The notes beneath the pieces were generated by a model. That model was given only the letters and a program-made list of their open reading frames with translations. It was not told the origin of the DNA and did no database searches. Shown in pieces: positions 24,977 through 33,470 of a stretch of 64,000 bases of DNA; position 1 is the stretch's first letter; each line of letters starts with the position of its first letter. The position numbers and the translations under genes were made by a program. Source of the stretch: CAZUMJ01 sp964621605 (GTDB taxonomy: Bacteria > Actinomycetota > Acidimicrobiia > Acidimicrobiales > Iamiaceae); NCBI GenBank assembly GCA_964621605.1, contig CAZUMJ010000002.1, positions 62,001 to 126,000 on the forward strand. Direction: 5' to 3'.

Positions 24977-26026
24977 GTGGCAACGGCGGACGGGCGCAGC
25001 AGCGGGGACACGGGCTCCGAAGGCCAAGGGGAGCGCGCCGATCACGCATCGACGCCGTGGACCAGTTCGCCAGCAGACGCGCCGTCGGGCCCGGGCCTGA
25101 ACCCCACCCAGCAGCGCACGCTCGACGACCTACGCGCCGACCCCACCGAGCGCCCGCTCTTCCGCCAGGGCCTCGCCGCGGACCTGCGGTCGACCCTCGA
25201 GGACGGTTTGGCACCTGCCGCGGCAACGCTGCGCGCCGACCGTGCGCTGCGCGTCGACAAGCGCCTGCTCGAACAGGTCCACGGCTGCGAGGTCCGCTTC
25301 CTTGCCGAGCGCGATGCACCGTTCCACCCGTCGGTGCCCGTCGTGCGCGGCACGGTCGTGCACAAGGCGGTCGAGCTCGGCGTCAACTGGCGGGGCACTC
25401 CGCTGCCGGGGGCACTGGTCGACGCGGCCGTCGAGCGACTCGCCGCGAGCGACCACTGGGCGGGCGACTTTCTCGCCATACTCGACGACAGCGATCGGGC
25501 GCAACTCCGCAGCGACACCATCCAGGTGGTTGCAGGGTTCCTCGAATGCTGGCCGCCACTCGACGTCGCCATGCGCCCAGCTACCGAGGTGAAGCTCAGC
25601 CAACAGCTGTGCGACGGCAAGATCGTCCTCAACGGCCGCATCGACTTGTCGCTCGGACAGCCGATCGGCAGCGGAACGCAAGCCCGCAAGATCGTCGTCG
25701 ACTTCAAGACCGGCGGGCCCGCCCCAACCCACCGCGAAGACCTGCGCTTCTACGCGTTGGTCGAGACGCTGCGCACCGGCGTGCCCCCACGCCTCCTGGT
25801 GAGCGCCTACCTCGACGCTGGCCGCAACGACATCGAGGCGGTCACCGAAGGCCACCTCTTCGCAGCCGCGGCACGTGTCGTCGACGGGGTAGGCCGCTAC
25901 GCCGAGCTCCGGACCGGCGAAGCCGAACCGACGCTGCGGCCAGCGATCGCGTGCCGCTGGTGCCCCCTGCTCGAAGGCTGCGACGCGGGCCGACGGTTCC
26001 TCGAAGATCTCGACCCGTTCGGCTGA
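24977..26026 (+). CDS. PD-(D/E)XK nuclease with Fe-S cysteine pattern
   Basis: A 349-residue RecB/Cas4/AddB-type nuclease. Core residues are Glu in ATEVKL (about 203), Asp in NGRIDLSL (about 221) and the D-x-K of VVDFKTGG (about 242), followed by the helix motif HREDLRFYALVE. Four cysteines fit the iron-sulphur staple of AddB/Cas4: C104 (HGCEVRF), then C326-x2-C329-x5-C335. The staple ties the N- and C-termini of the domain. There is no helicase part and no CRISPR array nearby, so this is a stand-alone nuclease, probably for DNA repair or end processing. Residues 1-40 are disordered. Confidence 0.85.
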   Translation: MATADGRSSGDTGSEGQGERADHASTPWTSSPADAPSGPGLNPTQQRTLDDLRADPTERPLFRQGLAADLRSTLEDGLAPAAATLRADRALRVDKRLLEQVHGCEVRFLAERDAPFHPSVPVVRGTVVHKAVELGVNWRGTPLPGALVDAAVERLAASDHWAGDFLAILDDSDRAQLRSDTIQVVAGFLECWPPLDVAMRPATEVKLSQQLCDGKIVLNGRIDLSLGQPIGSGTQARKIVVDFKTGGPAPTHREDLRFYALVETLRTGVPPRLLVSAYLDAGRNDIEAVTEGHLFAAAARVVDGVGRYAELRTGEAEPTLRPAIACRWCPLLEGCDAGRRFLEDLDPFG

Positions 26027-26042
26027 GTCGTCTGCGGACGAC
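26027..26042. terminator. Hairpin between nuclease and rmlD
   Basis: GTCGTC-TGCG-GACGAC, a perfect 6-bp stem with a tetraloop, begins directly after the TGA of the nuclease gene in the 43-bp convergent gap. It could act on both strands. No T-run. Confidence 0.42.
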
Positions 26043-26069
26043 CTCCCGGGTGCTGGCGACGCCCGCTGG

Positions 26070-26999
26070 TCAGGCGCGCAGGTCGGCGAGCAGCGCGGGG
26101 AGTGACTCCCTGAAGTCGGGAGCGACGGCGATGCCCGCGGCGCGCAACGCCTCGTTGTCGAGCACCGAGTTGGCCGGGCGCGGGGCCGGGCGCGGCGGCT
26201 GCAGGTCGGCGGTGCTGCACGGCTCGACCCGGTCGGGATCGTCGCCGGTCGCCGCCAGCACCTCCCGCGCGAAGCCATACCAACTCACTGGACCCTGGTT
26301 GGTGGTGTGGAAGATGCCCGCGTCGCCTGCCTCGGCAAGGTCGACCAGGACGCGCGCCAAGTCTGAGGCGATCGTGGGGTGACCGACCTGATCATCGACG
26401 AAGCGCAACGTGGGCTGCGACGCGGCGAGGCGCAGGATCGTCTTCACCATGTTCGGCCCGTGGCGGCCGCACAGCCACGAGGTGCGCGCAACCGTGTCAC
26501 CGTCATCGAGCGTTCGCTCGCCCGCGAGCTTCGTGCGGCCGTACACCGACCGCGGGTTCGGCGGATCGGACTCGACGTACGGACCGACCTTCGTGCCGTC
26601 GAACACGTAATCGGTCGACACGTACAGCACACGTGCCCCCGCTGCACGTGCCCCCGCGACGACCGCCTGCGTGCCACCGACGTTGACGGCGTCGGCCAAC
26701 TCGGGCTCGGACTCGCACAGGTCGACAGCCGTGAACGCAGCCGGATGCACCACGAGGTCTGGGGCAGCCGTGACGATCGCGGCCATGACCGCGTCGCGGT
26801 CACGCAGGTCGAGCGACACTCCCGCGCCCAGCAAAGAGGACGCTGCGCGGCCGGACACGTCGCCAGCGTCATCGGCCGCCAGCGCAGCGGTCAGGCCTGC
26901 AGCCGTGTCGGAAGCCACGACCTCGTGCCCGCGCGCAGCCAGCACGACGAGAAGCTCCCGCCCGAGCTGCCCGGCCGCACCGGTCAGAAAGACCCGCAC
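26070..26999 (-). CDS. rmlD: dTDP-4-dehydrorhamnose reductase
   Basis: A 309-residue extended SDR catalysing the last step of dTDP-L-rhamnose synthesis (NADPH reduction of the 4-keto sugar). The dinucleotide loop is TGAAGQLG; VYVSTDYVFDGT-like text reads VLYVSTDYVFDGTKVG, and the catalytic Y-x3-K is YGRTKLAGE. SWYGFAREVL and RPANSVLDNEAL in the C-terminal part are typical of RmlD. GTG at 26999 lies 4 nt after the rmlB stop, so the two form an operon with rmlB first. rmlA and rmlC are not in the window. dTDP-rhamnose probably feeds the adjacent glycan cluster. Confidence 0.93.
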   Translation of the reverse strand: MRVFLTGAAGQLGRELLVVLAARGHEVVASDTAAGLTAALAADDAGDVSGRAASSLLGAGVSLDLRDRDAVMAAIVTAAPDLVVHPAAFTAVDLCESEPELADAVNVGGTQAVVAGARAAGARVLYVSTDYVFDGTKVGPYVESDPPNPRSVYGRTKLAGERTLDDGDTVARTSWLCGRHGPNMVKTILRLAASQPTLRFVDDQVGHPTIASDLARVLVDLAEAGDAGIFHTTNQGPVSWYGFAREVLAATGDDPDRVEPCSTADLQPPRPAPRPANSVLDNEALRAAGIAVAPDFRESLPALLADLRA

Positions 27000-27003
27000 C
27001 GAG

Positions 27004-27963
27004 CTACTTCTCGCCCCGCAGCGGCCCCCACCAGTCGCGGCGGGCCCGGTACCACTCGACGGTCTCGGCCAGGGCCTGGTCGAGCGTGCGCCGGGGAGAC
27101 CACCCCAAGGCGCGCACCTTTGCCGTGTCGATGGAGTAGCGACGGTCGTGCCCGAGCCGGTCGGTGACGTGCTCGATGCGATCCGGTCCGGCGCCGAGCA
27201 GGCGCAGCAGCCGCTCGGTGAGGTCGCGGTTCGTGATCTCGTTGCCGGCCCCGATGTTGTAGATCTCGCCGACCCCGCCTGTGCGCAAGACGAGGTCGAC
27301 TGCCGCACAGTTGTCGTCGACGTGACACCAGTCGCGAACGTTGGCGCCGTCGCCGTAGAGCGGCACCGTGCCACCGTCGAGCAGGTTCGTGGTGAACAGC
27401 GGAATGACCTTCTCGGGGTACTGGAACGGCCCGAAGTTGTTCGACGAGCGGGTCACGACGACGGGCAGCCCGTAGGTCTCGTGGTACGCGAGGGCGATCA
27501 GATCGGACCCGGCCTTCGACGCGCTGTACGGCGACCGCGCACCGAGCGGGTCGGTCTCTCGGAACGAGCCTTCGTCGATGGAGCCGTACACCTCATCGGT
27601 CGAGATGTGCACGAAGCGCGACACCTCCGCCTGGCGCGCCACGTCGCACACGATGTTGGTGCCGTCGCAGTTGGTGCGCACGAACGCGTCGGGACCGGTG
27701 ATCGACCGGTCGACGTGGCTCTCCGCCGCGAAGTGGACCACGGCATCATGCCCGGGGAGGTGGGCGGTGACAGCCTCACGATCGCAGATGTCGCCGTGGA
27801 CGAAGCGCACCCGGTCGTCGGCGAGCAGGTCGTCCATCGTGGCTTGGTTGCCGGCGTACGTGAGCGCATCGAAGATCGTGACCTCGTCGTCGCTGTGGGC
27901 GAGCACGTGGCGCACGTAGTTCGATCCGATGAAACCGGCCGCGCCGGTCACGAAGAGTCGCAT
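27004..27963 (-). CDS. rmlB: dTDP-glucose 4,6-dehydratase
   Basis: A 319-residue extended SDR that turns dTDP-glucose into dTDP-4-keto-6-deoxyglucose. It has NAD loop TGAAGFIGS, FDALTYAGN, HFAAESHVDRSI, the catalytic ISTDEVYGS, YSASK with Y-x3-K, TRSSNNFGPFQYPEK and NVRDWCHVDD, all RmlB hallmarks. ATG at 27963 opens directly at MRLFVTGAAG; the preceding open frame is not coding-like. First gene of an rmlB-rmlD operon and divergent from the PqqD/HprK gene. Confidence 0.95.
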   Translation of the reverse strand: MRLFVTGAAGFIGSNYVRHVLAHSDDEVTIFDALTYAGNQATMDDLLADDRVRFVHGDICDREAVTAHLPGHDAVVHFAAESHVDRSITGPDAFVRTNCDGTNIVCDVARQAEVSRFVHISTDEVYGSIDEGSFRETDPLGARSPYSASKAGSDLIALAYHETYGLPVVVTRSSNNFGPFQYPEKVIPLFTTNLLDGGTVPLYGDGANVRDWCHVDDNCAAVDLVLRTGGVGEIYNIGAGNEITNRDLTERLLRLLGAGPDRIEHVTDRLGHDRRYSIDTAKVRALGWSPRRTLDQALAETVEWYRARRDWWGPLRGEK

Positions 27964-28124
27964 GGTGGCCGCGAGTATCCCACCTCGGCTCTGAAGCCCC
28001 GCAACCCCTACATGGCGGCCCCGCTTCCTGGTTCCGCCCGCGCCTCTTCCCAGCACGTGCCGTGGGTCGGGTCAGCTCTTCACACCTCCGGTTCGTACAT
28101 GGCCACGCTGGAACGGCGCCCTCC

Positions 28125-28130
28125 TAGGAT
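28125..28130 (+). promoter_or_regulatory. Leaderless -10 box TAGGAT
   Basis: TAGGAT is followed by 6 nt and a GTG (28137) that opens a 14-codon ORF. It is the best -10 in the 214-bp gap between rmlB and the PqqD/HprK gene. If used, the transcript would begin at that GTG. Confidence 0.5.
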
Positions 28131-28136
28131 CAGGTC

Positions 28137-28181
28137 GTGACCACAGAAGCGCCCACCACGCGGGCGTCCGGCAGCCGATGA
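28137..28181 (+). CDS. Tiny leaderless ORF (14 residues) coupled to HprK-like gene
   Basis: GTG at 28137 reads MTTEAPTTRASGSR then TGA. The TGA (28179-28181) overlaps the ATG of the PqqD/HprK gene (28178) as ATGA. Because TAGGAT stands 6 nt upstream, ribosomes loading at the 5' end would translate this peptide first and then reinitiate on the kinase. The peptide is rich in Thr and Ser. It may be only a coupling leader; a role as a kinase substrate is pure speculation. I cannot show that it is translated. Confidence 0.35.
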   Translation: MTTEAPTTRASGSR

Positions 28182-29467
28182 AACGTCCGTGGCTACGGCG
28201 GCCTCGACGCCTTGACGAGCCGCCCTGCCTCGGCTGTGAGCAGCCTGTGGTTCCCGAGGTAGTCGATCGCAACGACCTCCCCCTCCCTCCTGGCGGAGCG
28301 GTCCCGCAACGCATGGCGGGGCGCAGCCACGCGATCATCGACGGCGGGCTCGTCGTGTTGCATCCCGCCACCGGACGCTTCCAGGTGCTGTCCACGAGCG
28401 CCGCGCTCGTGTTCACCTCGATCGACGGCATCGCGTCGCTCGACGAGATCGTTGAGGCGATCGCCCACGACACCGGCAGCGACCCGGACGCGATCCGCCT
28501 CGACGTGCAGCGCGCCGTGGCCTCGATGGTCCACGAGGGGCTCGTCACGCTGGTCGGGTCCAACCCTCGAGAGCAACCCGGCGACGACGGCCACTGGAAC
28601 CAGGTCCGGCTCGCGCGCCTCGCGCACGCACCGCGCTCCCCGGTACTGGGGCCGTATCTGGCGGGCGGGACGCCCGTCCGCGTGCACGTCTGCTCCGACG
28701 ACGTCGCGGCGCGCGTCGCACCACTCCTCGCCCTCCTCCCGGCACTCCCCCACGATGCAGCCGATAGCGCCACGCGCGTCGATCTCGTCACCGACGGACG
28801 GAACCGCTTCCGCGTCTACGTCGATGGACGCCCCGTCGAACGGCCGACCACCAGCGCGGCTCTGGCCGCGGAGCTCGTGTTGAGCGCCTGCAACCAGGCC
28901 GCGTCGAGCGGCCCGCCGGGCTCGTTGCGGTTCCACGCCGGTGTGGTCGCACACGACGGGAAGGGCCTGGTCATCTGCGGTACCAGCGGTGCGGGCAAGT
29001 CGAGCCTCACCTTGGCGCTGCTCCGCGCGGGGTGGGAGTACCTGAGCGACGAGATAGCCGTGCTCGACCCGGCCTCACTCCACCTCACGCCCTACCCGAA
29101 ATGGGTCGATCTGAGCGACGAGGCCCTGACCCGCGTCGGCCACTCCGCGCCACGCCCGCAGGAACCAACCGATTTCGAACGCCACCTCCCCCCTGCAGCC
29201 CTCGGGACGCTCGCGCACGGCGCCACGCTGGCGGGCATCGTCGTGCTGCAACGCGCCCCCCTCGACGAGGGCGCGCCGCGCGTCGTGCCGATGGCCCCTA
29301 CCGACGCGCTGCTCGCGCTGCTTCCGCACGTCTACGAGAGCAGCTGGCTGGCTCCCCAGGCCTTGCAGGGCTTGGCCGACGTGTGTGGCACGGTGCCCGT
29401 CTCCTTCCTGCACCGCGCGCCATTCGAGAAGATGGTCGCCGACGTCGGGGCGCTCCTCGGCGAGTAG
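28178..29467 (+). CDS. PqqD-like domain fused to HPr-kinase-like domain
   Basis: A 429-residue protein. Residues about 48-127 form a PqqD-like winged helix (LVVLHPATGRFQVLSTSAAL, then LDEIVEAIA, then VQRAVASMVHEGLV); such domains bind peptide leaders in RiPP pathways. The C-terminal half is an HprK-type kinase: FHAGVVAHDGKGLVICG, P-loop GTSGAGKSS (about 268-276) and YLSDEIAVLD (about 290) matching the HprK SDD/E element. Related kinases phosphorylate lasso-peptide tails or occur as HprK-related kinases in polysaccharide loci. It is the first full gene of a glycan cluster. An alternative reading as a nucleotide-dependent regulator is possible; no substrate is visible. Confidence 0.82.
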   Translation: MKRPWLRRPRRLDEPPCLGCEQPVVPEVVDRNDLPLPPGGAVPQRMAGRSHAIIDGGLVVLHPATGRFQVLSTSAALVFTSIDGIASLDEIVEAIAHDTGSDPDAIRLDVQRAVASMVHEGLVTLVGSNPREQPGDDGHWNQVRLARLAHAPRSPVLGPYLAGGTPVRVHVCSDDVAARVAPLLALLPALPHDAADSATRVDLVTDGRNRFRVYVDGRPVERPTTSAALAAELVLSACNQAASSGPPGSLRFHAGVVAHDGKGLVICGTSGAGKSSLTLALLRAGWEYLSDEIAVLDPASLHLTPYPKWVDLSDEALTRVGHSAPRPQEPTDFERHLPPAALGTLAHGATLAGIVVLQRAPLDEGAPRVVPMAPTDALLALLPHVYESSWLAPQALQGLADVCGTVPVSFLHRAPFEKMVADVGALLGE

Positions 29468-29543
29468 GTCGGCGCAGCCGCACCGCCAGCCTCCACACTG
29501 TTCGTTCGGAGGCGTGGGTTCGGTAGCGGTGAACCCCCGCCGG

Positions 29544-29549
29544 TACGCT
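29544..29549 (+). promoter_or_regulatory. Putative -10 box TACGCT
   Basis: TACGCT would start transcription near 29556, just ahead of GGAGGG (29565-29570) and the TTG start at 29581 of the Wzc-like gene. Confidence 0.38.
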
Positions 29550-29580
29550 TGGCAGTCCGCACCTGGAGGGATGCACCCCG

Positions 29581-31413
29581 TTGAGCATGATGCACGACAC
29601 CCCGGAGCCATCGCGTTCCCGGGTCGGCATGGCAGCCGGCACCAATCTCACCGAAAACGCCCTGCGCCACTACGTCGGCGTGGTCCGGCGACGCGGGCTG
29701 TGGATCGTCCTCGGCCTCGTGGGCGGCCTCGTGGGCGGGTTCGTCACGACCCTGTTCATCAAGGAACACAAGGTCACGACCCACTACTACAAGGCCGTCA
29801 ACACGCTCGTCGTGAACGGCTCGCTGAACGGCTCCGACGGCTCTGGGTACTCGCTTCAACAGGCCTCACTGCTCGTGCAGTCACAGGACCTCATCAACCA
29901 GGTGGCCGCGCAGACGCACATCCCCCCGGCCGACGTGGGCCGCAAGCTCGCGACGAACGTGCGCGGAGACGTGATGGCACTCGACGTCACCGCCATCTCC
30001 ACCAGCGCCGACCAAGCCGTGCTGCTTGCCAACACCGCCGCCGGCCTGCTCAACACGGCCGCCGCGAACGCCGCGAACGCCCAGTTCGGCTCGCAACGCG
30101 ACACGCTCTACGCACAGCTGAACGGGCTGCAGTCGCAGCGCGACGACCTGCAGAACCGGATCGCAGCCAACCCGCCCGACAAGGACATCCTCAACGCCCA
30201 GCTCACCTCGGTGATCAACCAATACAGCACCGTCTACAGCCAGATCCAGCAGATGGGCACGAGTGCACCGACGTTCACGCTGTCGACGCTGCAGGCCGCG
30301 CACGCCATCGAGATCAACGCGACGGGGTACGCGTATCGCCAGTCGCAGATCATCAACGCCCGCGGCCAGGTCGGCCCGGTGCAGAGCCTCCCCACCGACT
30401 TCGACGAGACGAACCTGGGCCACAAGGCACCCATCGACAAGAAGATGCGGGTCGCGCTCGGTGGCGTCGCGGGGCTCATCTTGGGCACCGCTGGGGCGCT
30501 GCTCGTCGAGCTGTGGGACGACCGCATCCGACGCCGTGACCGGGTCGAGCAGCTCACCGGCCTTCCCGTCCTTGCCGAGATCCCGCGCCTCACACGCGAC
30601 CAGGCCCGCTCGCTCGCGGTACCTGTCGCAGACAGCCCCACCGGGCAGGTCGCAGAGCGCTTCCGCGCGGCGCGCACGTCGATCCTGTTCGCGCTGCACG
30701 CATCCGGACTCGTCGGCGACATCGAAGGAAGCAACGGAGGGGCTCCGACGCCCACCGGTGCCGCGCCGGTCGTCATGGTCACGTCACCGAACCCGAGCGA
30801 AGGCAAGAGCACCTCGACCGCCAGCCTTGCCTCCGCGTTCGCCGACATCGGCATGCGCACCCTCGTGGTCGATGGCGACTTCCGCCGGCCCTCGGTCGGG
30901 CGCTTCCTCGTGCCGGTTCCGAACCTGCTCAACCCGGATCACCCCGCCACCACGCGCATCGACGGCGTGTCGTTCATCGCGGCGCCCCGCGACGCCGATT
31001 CGCCCGCTGACGCGGTGTACCAGCTCCGCCAGGCGATCGCCCAGTGGCGCGACCACTTCGACATCATCCTGCTCGACACGCCGCCGATGCTGACCACAAA
31101 CGACGCCACCGACCTGCTCGCCGCCGCCGACGCGGTCGTGCTGGTGCTACGCGCCGGCCAGACCCGCACAGGCCCTGCAACCCGGGTTGTGAACGTCCTG
31201 CACCGCTTCCGCGCCGATGTGCTCGGCATCGTGTTGAACGGTTGCGACAAGGTCGAGCTCGACGCCTACTACGGCTACGGCTACACCTACGGCTACACCC
31301 GAGACGAGTCCGGACGCAGCGGCTCGAACGGGAACGGCAACCGCTCGTCGAGCACCAGCACCGCGCGCACCGATCGCGCCGACGACGGCGGCGAGCACGC
31401 CACCGTCGACTGA
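29581..31413 (+). CDS. Wzc-like chain-length determinant fused to tyrosine-kinase-type ATPase
   Basis: A 610-residue inner-membrane protein controlling polysaccharide chain length and export. It has membrane helix 1 (about 39-60), an extracytoplasmic helical region with coiled-coil character (TLYAQLNGLQSQRDDLQNRI), and helix 2 (about 289-313). The cytosolic BY-kinase-type domain has Walker A TSPNPSEGKST (about 401-411), Walker A' LVVDGDFRRPS and Walker B ILLDTPP. The tail has the tyrosine cluster DAYYGYGYTYGYT, the expected autophosphorylation site, then a Ser/Asp-rich end. The TTG start at 29581 is placed by GGAGGG 10 nt upstream; ATGs at 29587 and 29590 are alternatives. A polysaccharide role is well supported by its neighbours. 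Confidence 0.9.
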   Translation: MSMMHDTPEPSRSRVGMAAGTNLTENALRHYVGVVRRRGLWIVLGLVGGLVGGFVTTLFIKEHKVTTHYYKAVNTLVVNGSLNGSDGSGYSLQQASLLVQSQDLINQVAAQTHIPPADVGRKLATNVRGDVMALDVTAISTSADQAVLLANTAAGLLNTAAANAANAQFGSQRDTLYAQLNGLQSQRDDLQNRIAANPPDKDILNAQLTSVINQYSTVYSQIQQMGTSAPTFTLSTLQAAHAIEINATGYAYRQSQIINARGQVGPVQSLPTDFDETNLGHKAPIDKKMRVALGGVAGLILGTAGALLVELWDDRIRRRDRVEQLTGLPVLAEIPRLTRDQARSLAVPVADSPTGQVAERFRAARTSILFALHASGLVGDIEGSNGGAPTPTGAAPVVMVTSPNPSEGKSTSTASLASAFADIGMRTLVVDGDFRRPSVGRFLVPVPNLLNPDHPATTRIDGVSFIAAPRDADSPADAVYQLRQAIAQWRDHFDIILLDTPPMLTTNDATDLLAAADAVVLVLRAGQTRTGPATRVVNVLHRFRADVLGIVLNGCDKVELDAYYGYGYTYGYTRDESGRSGSNGNGNRSSSTSTARTDRADDGGEHATVD

Positions 31414-31447
31414 GCGCGACCATCTCGCCCGGCACGCGCTGGACGGG

Positions 31448-32524
31448 ATGGGGCCGACCGCACGCTGGCTGCTCGCGGACGGCCTTCCGACGCAGCACAC
31501 CGCGCCGACCGCGGCACTCGACGCCGCCGCCTTCGAGGCATTGTGGGCGAGCTGCAGCGACCATTCACTTCAGGGGCTGCTGATCGCAGCAGTGGCGGCC
31601 AACCGCCTGCCAGCGACAGCCGAGCAGCGCGCCCGCGTCGCGGAGCTCGAGCTGTCGCTCACGGTCCGTCGGGCCGCCTACGACGACGCGATCCTTGGCC
31701 CGCTGGAGCTCCTGGACCAGGCCGGGATCGAGGTTCGGCTCCTGAAGGGCGCGGCCTTGCGCCACTGCGACTACCCCGACGAGCAGCTCCGACCCACCAC
31801 CGATCTGGATCTCCTCGTCCGAGGCGACAGCATCGATGCAGCAGTGGCGACCCTCGTCGCGGCGGGTGGCCACCTCGTCAACCCGGAGCCGGCACCAGGG
31901 TTTCGCAGTCGGGTCGGGAAGGGCGCGACGGTGTCGACGCGCGGAGGCCCGGAAGTCGACTTGCATCGGCTGCTCACCTGGGGGCCGTTCGGTGTGCGGC
32001 TCCCCCCGGAGGAACTGTGGCGCACCGCACGACCGTGCCCCGTCGGCGACACCGAGTGGCTGACGCTCGGGCGCGAGGAGACGCTGCTGCACCTCTGCGC
32101 GCACCTCCTCGTGCTCGGCGACCGCCGCGCCCGCGAGTGGCGCGATGTGGCGCAGCTCCTCCTGCACCCCGACCTGGACCCGGTTCGGGCTCGCTTCCTC
32201 GCCACCCGCTGGGGTCAGCAGACCCTCCTCGCCACCGCGGTGCGCGGGGTGTCGACGGTGCTTGCGATCGACCCGCGGCACGTGCCGCTCCATGACTGGG
32301 CGGTGGGCTACCACGCGCCTGTGATCGACCGACTCTGGGAGCGCATGGAACGTCCCGACGACCCGTTGCCAGGGTTGGAGCAAGTCGCCGTGCTCGCGGA
32401 GTTGCGGGGCGCGCGTGCCCGCGCCCTGCTCGTGCGGGCCAACGTCGCGCCCCTGCCCGACACCGATGCCCCCGCGCTGCGCCGCCTCGCCAACGCCGGC
32501 CGTGCGCTCCTTCGCCGTCGCTGA
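31448..32524 (+). CDS. NTP_transf_5-type nucleotidyltransferase
   Basis: A 358-residue protein of the nucleotidyltransferase group (PF14907-like) that accompanies HprK-related kinases. VRLLKGAALRHCDYP is followed by RPTTDLDLLV with the metal-binding D119-x-D121. A basic region (FRSRVGKGATVSTRGG) and EVDLHRLLTW follow, the last holding a likely third acid. In phosphorylated lasso peptides a homologue adds sugar to the phosphate; in polysaccharide loci the role is unknown. It follows the Wzc-like gene by 34 bp. Enzyme class is strong by motif; substrate unknown. Confidence 0.82.
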   Translation: MGPTARWLLADGLPTQHTAPTAALDAAAFEALWASCSDHSLQGLLIAAVAANRLPATAEQRARVAELELSLTVRRAAYDDAILGPLELLDQAGIEVRLLKGAALRHCDYPDEQLRPTTDLDLLVRGDSIDAAVATLVAAGGHLVNPEPAPGFRSRVGKGATVSTRGGPEVDLHRLLTWGPFGVRLPPEELWRTARPCPVGDTEWLTLGREETLLHLCAHLLVLGDRRAREWRDVAQLLLHPDLDPVRARFLATRWGQQTLLATAVRGVSTVLAIDPRHVPLHDWAVGYHAPVIDRLWERMERPDDPLPGLEQVAVLAELRGARARALLVRANVAPLPDTDAPALRRLANAGRALLRRR

Positions 32525-32587
32525 CCCGCCTGCGGCCCCGACCTCAACGCTCGGGCCTGCCCCCCGGTACTGCCCCCGGTACCGTTT

Positions 32588-32660
32588 TCGGCACCGATTC
32601 GTTGCATCCAGCGCGTTCTGGGCACCGATTCGTCCCATTTTTGGGCCAATTCGGTGCCGA
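32588..32660. repeat. Direct and inverted repeats in convergent gap
   Basis: TCGGCACCGA at 32588-32597 is matched by its exact complement at 32651-32660, and GGCACCGATTCGT is repeated directly at 32590-32602 and 32621-32633. The block lies between the nucleotidyltransferase gene and the converging secreted-protein gene. Possible terminator or fragment of a dispersed repeat. Confidence 0.5.
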
Positions 32661-32705
32661 GAAGTGGAAGGGCCGGAGCGACAGGAGAGCCGGACGGCCG
32701 GAGCT

Positions 32706-33470
32706 TCAGCGACAGAAGGTGAGGTTCGCGAGACCCGCGTCCATCGCGCTCGGCAAGGAGTCGGCCCAGCCGCGCCACATGTCGAAGTGGAACTTCAGGT
32801 ACGTGATCGGACTGGCGTTCGACCCGACCATCGACACCGAGGCGGAGCCATAGGAGCGATCGTTGCGCGTCCAGGGCGAACCCGTGATGCCGCCGCCGGT
32901 CGTGGTCGAGTCGTTGGTGGTGTACGTGAAGCTGGGAGGTGGCGTGGCGTTGGTCGACCCGCTCATCCAGACCTCCCAACGGCGGTACACGCCGGCAAGC
33001 CCGAAGCCTGAGATGTTCTCGACGTCGAAGGTGACGTTCGTGACCCCGGCGGAGAACGTCAACACGACCTCGATCCAGCCCTGGTTGCCGTTGGCGCCCT
33101 TCACCCCGCTGTTCGGAGTGCCCTTCACGAGGATGTGCGGGTTCGTCCCCCCGTACGACAACGTTCCCGTCTGTACCGAGAGGTTGTTCGCGTCGGTCCG
33201 ACCGGCATTCCAGCTGCTCGTCGTGAAGGTCACGGTGAGCGGAGGCTTGGCCCCGACCGCCGCGTAGGACTTCGTCAGGGTTGCCGACGCGCCGGAGCCG
33301 GTGCGCGTCCAGCCTGTCAGCGCCGATTCGTCGACCATCGCCGAGCAACTCGTCGCAGCGAACGCCGTGTTGGCACCGGTGATCGACGGTGCCACCCAGG
33401 CAGCCGCGCCTACGGCACCAACCACTCCGGCTTGACGCAGGAACCGCCTACGGTCGAGCTCGTCGTTCAC
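32706..33470 (-). CDS. Tat-exported surface protein of unknown family
   Basis: A 254-residue protein. The N-terminus has a twin-arginine signal: DRRRFLRQAG, a hydrophobic stretch and a TAFAAT cleavage site. The mature part is Ser/Thr/Asn/Gly-rich and beta-type (LTFSAGVTNVTFDVENISGF; SVSMVGSNASPITYLKF), with one Cys right after the signal and a second in the C-terminal NLTFCR, so the two ends may be joined. The C-terminal half is homologous to the truncated gene at 23989-24486. GTG at 33470 has GAGGG upstream. It lies head-on inside the glycan cluster and divergent from the sugar-phosphate transferase, suggesting an envelope role. Family not recognised. Confidence 0.78.
   Translation of the reverse strand: MNDELDRRRFLRQAGVVGAVGAAAWVAPSITGANTAFAATSCSAMVDESALTGWTRTGSGASATLTKSYAAVGAKPPLTVTFTTSSWNAGRTDANNLSVQTGTLSYGGTNPHILVKGTPNSGVKGANGNQGWIEVVLTFSAGVTNVTFDVENISGFGLAGVYRRWEVWMSGSTNATPPPSFTYTTNDSTTTGGGITGSPWTRNDRSYGSASVSMVGSNASPITYLKFHFDMWRGWADSLPSAMDAGLANLTFCR

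Noticed and set aside
23989..25045. A 354-codon minus-strand frame spanning three loci
   Set aside because: It covers the opposite strand of a well-supported nuclease start and lacks sensible protein character; the frames at 23989-24486 and 24487-24912 explain the region better.
24977..26026. Cas4 of a CRISPR system
   Set aside because: The Fe-S nuclease pattern fits Cas4 broadly, but there is no CRISPR array, no other cas gene, and the length suits a RecB-like stand-alone nuclease.
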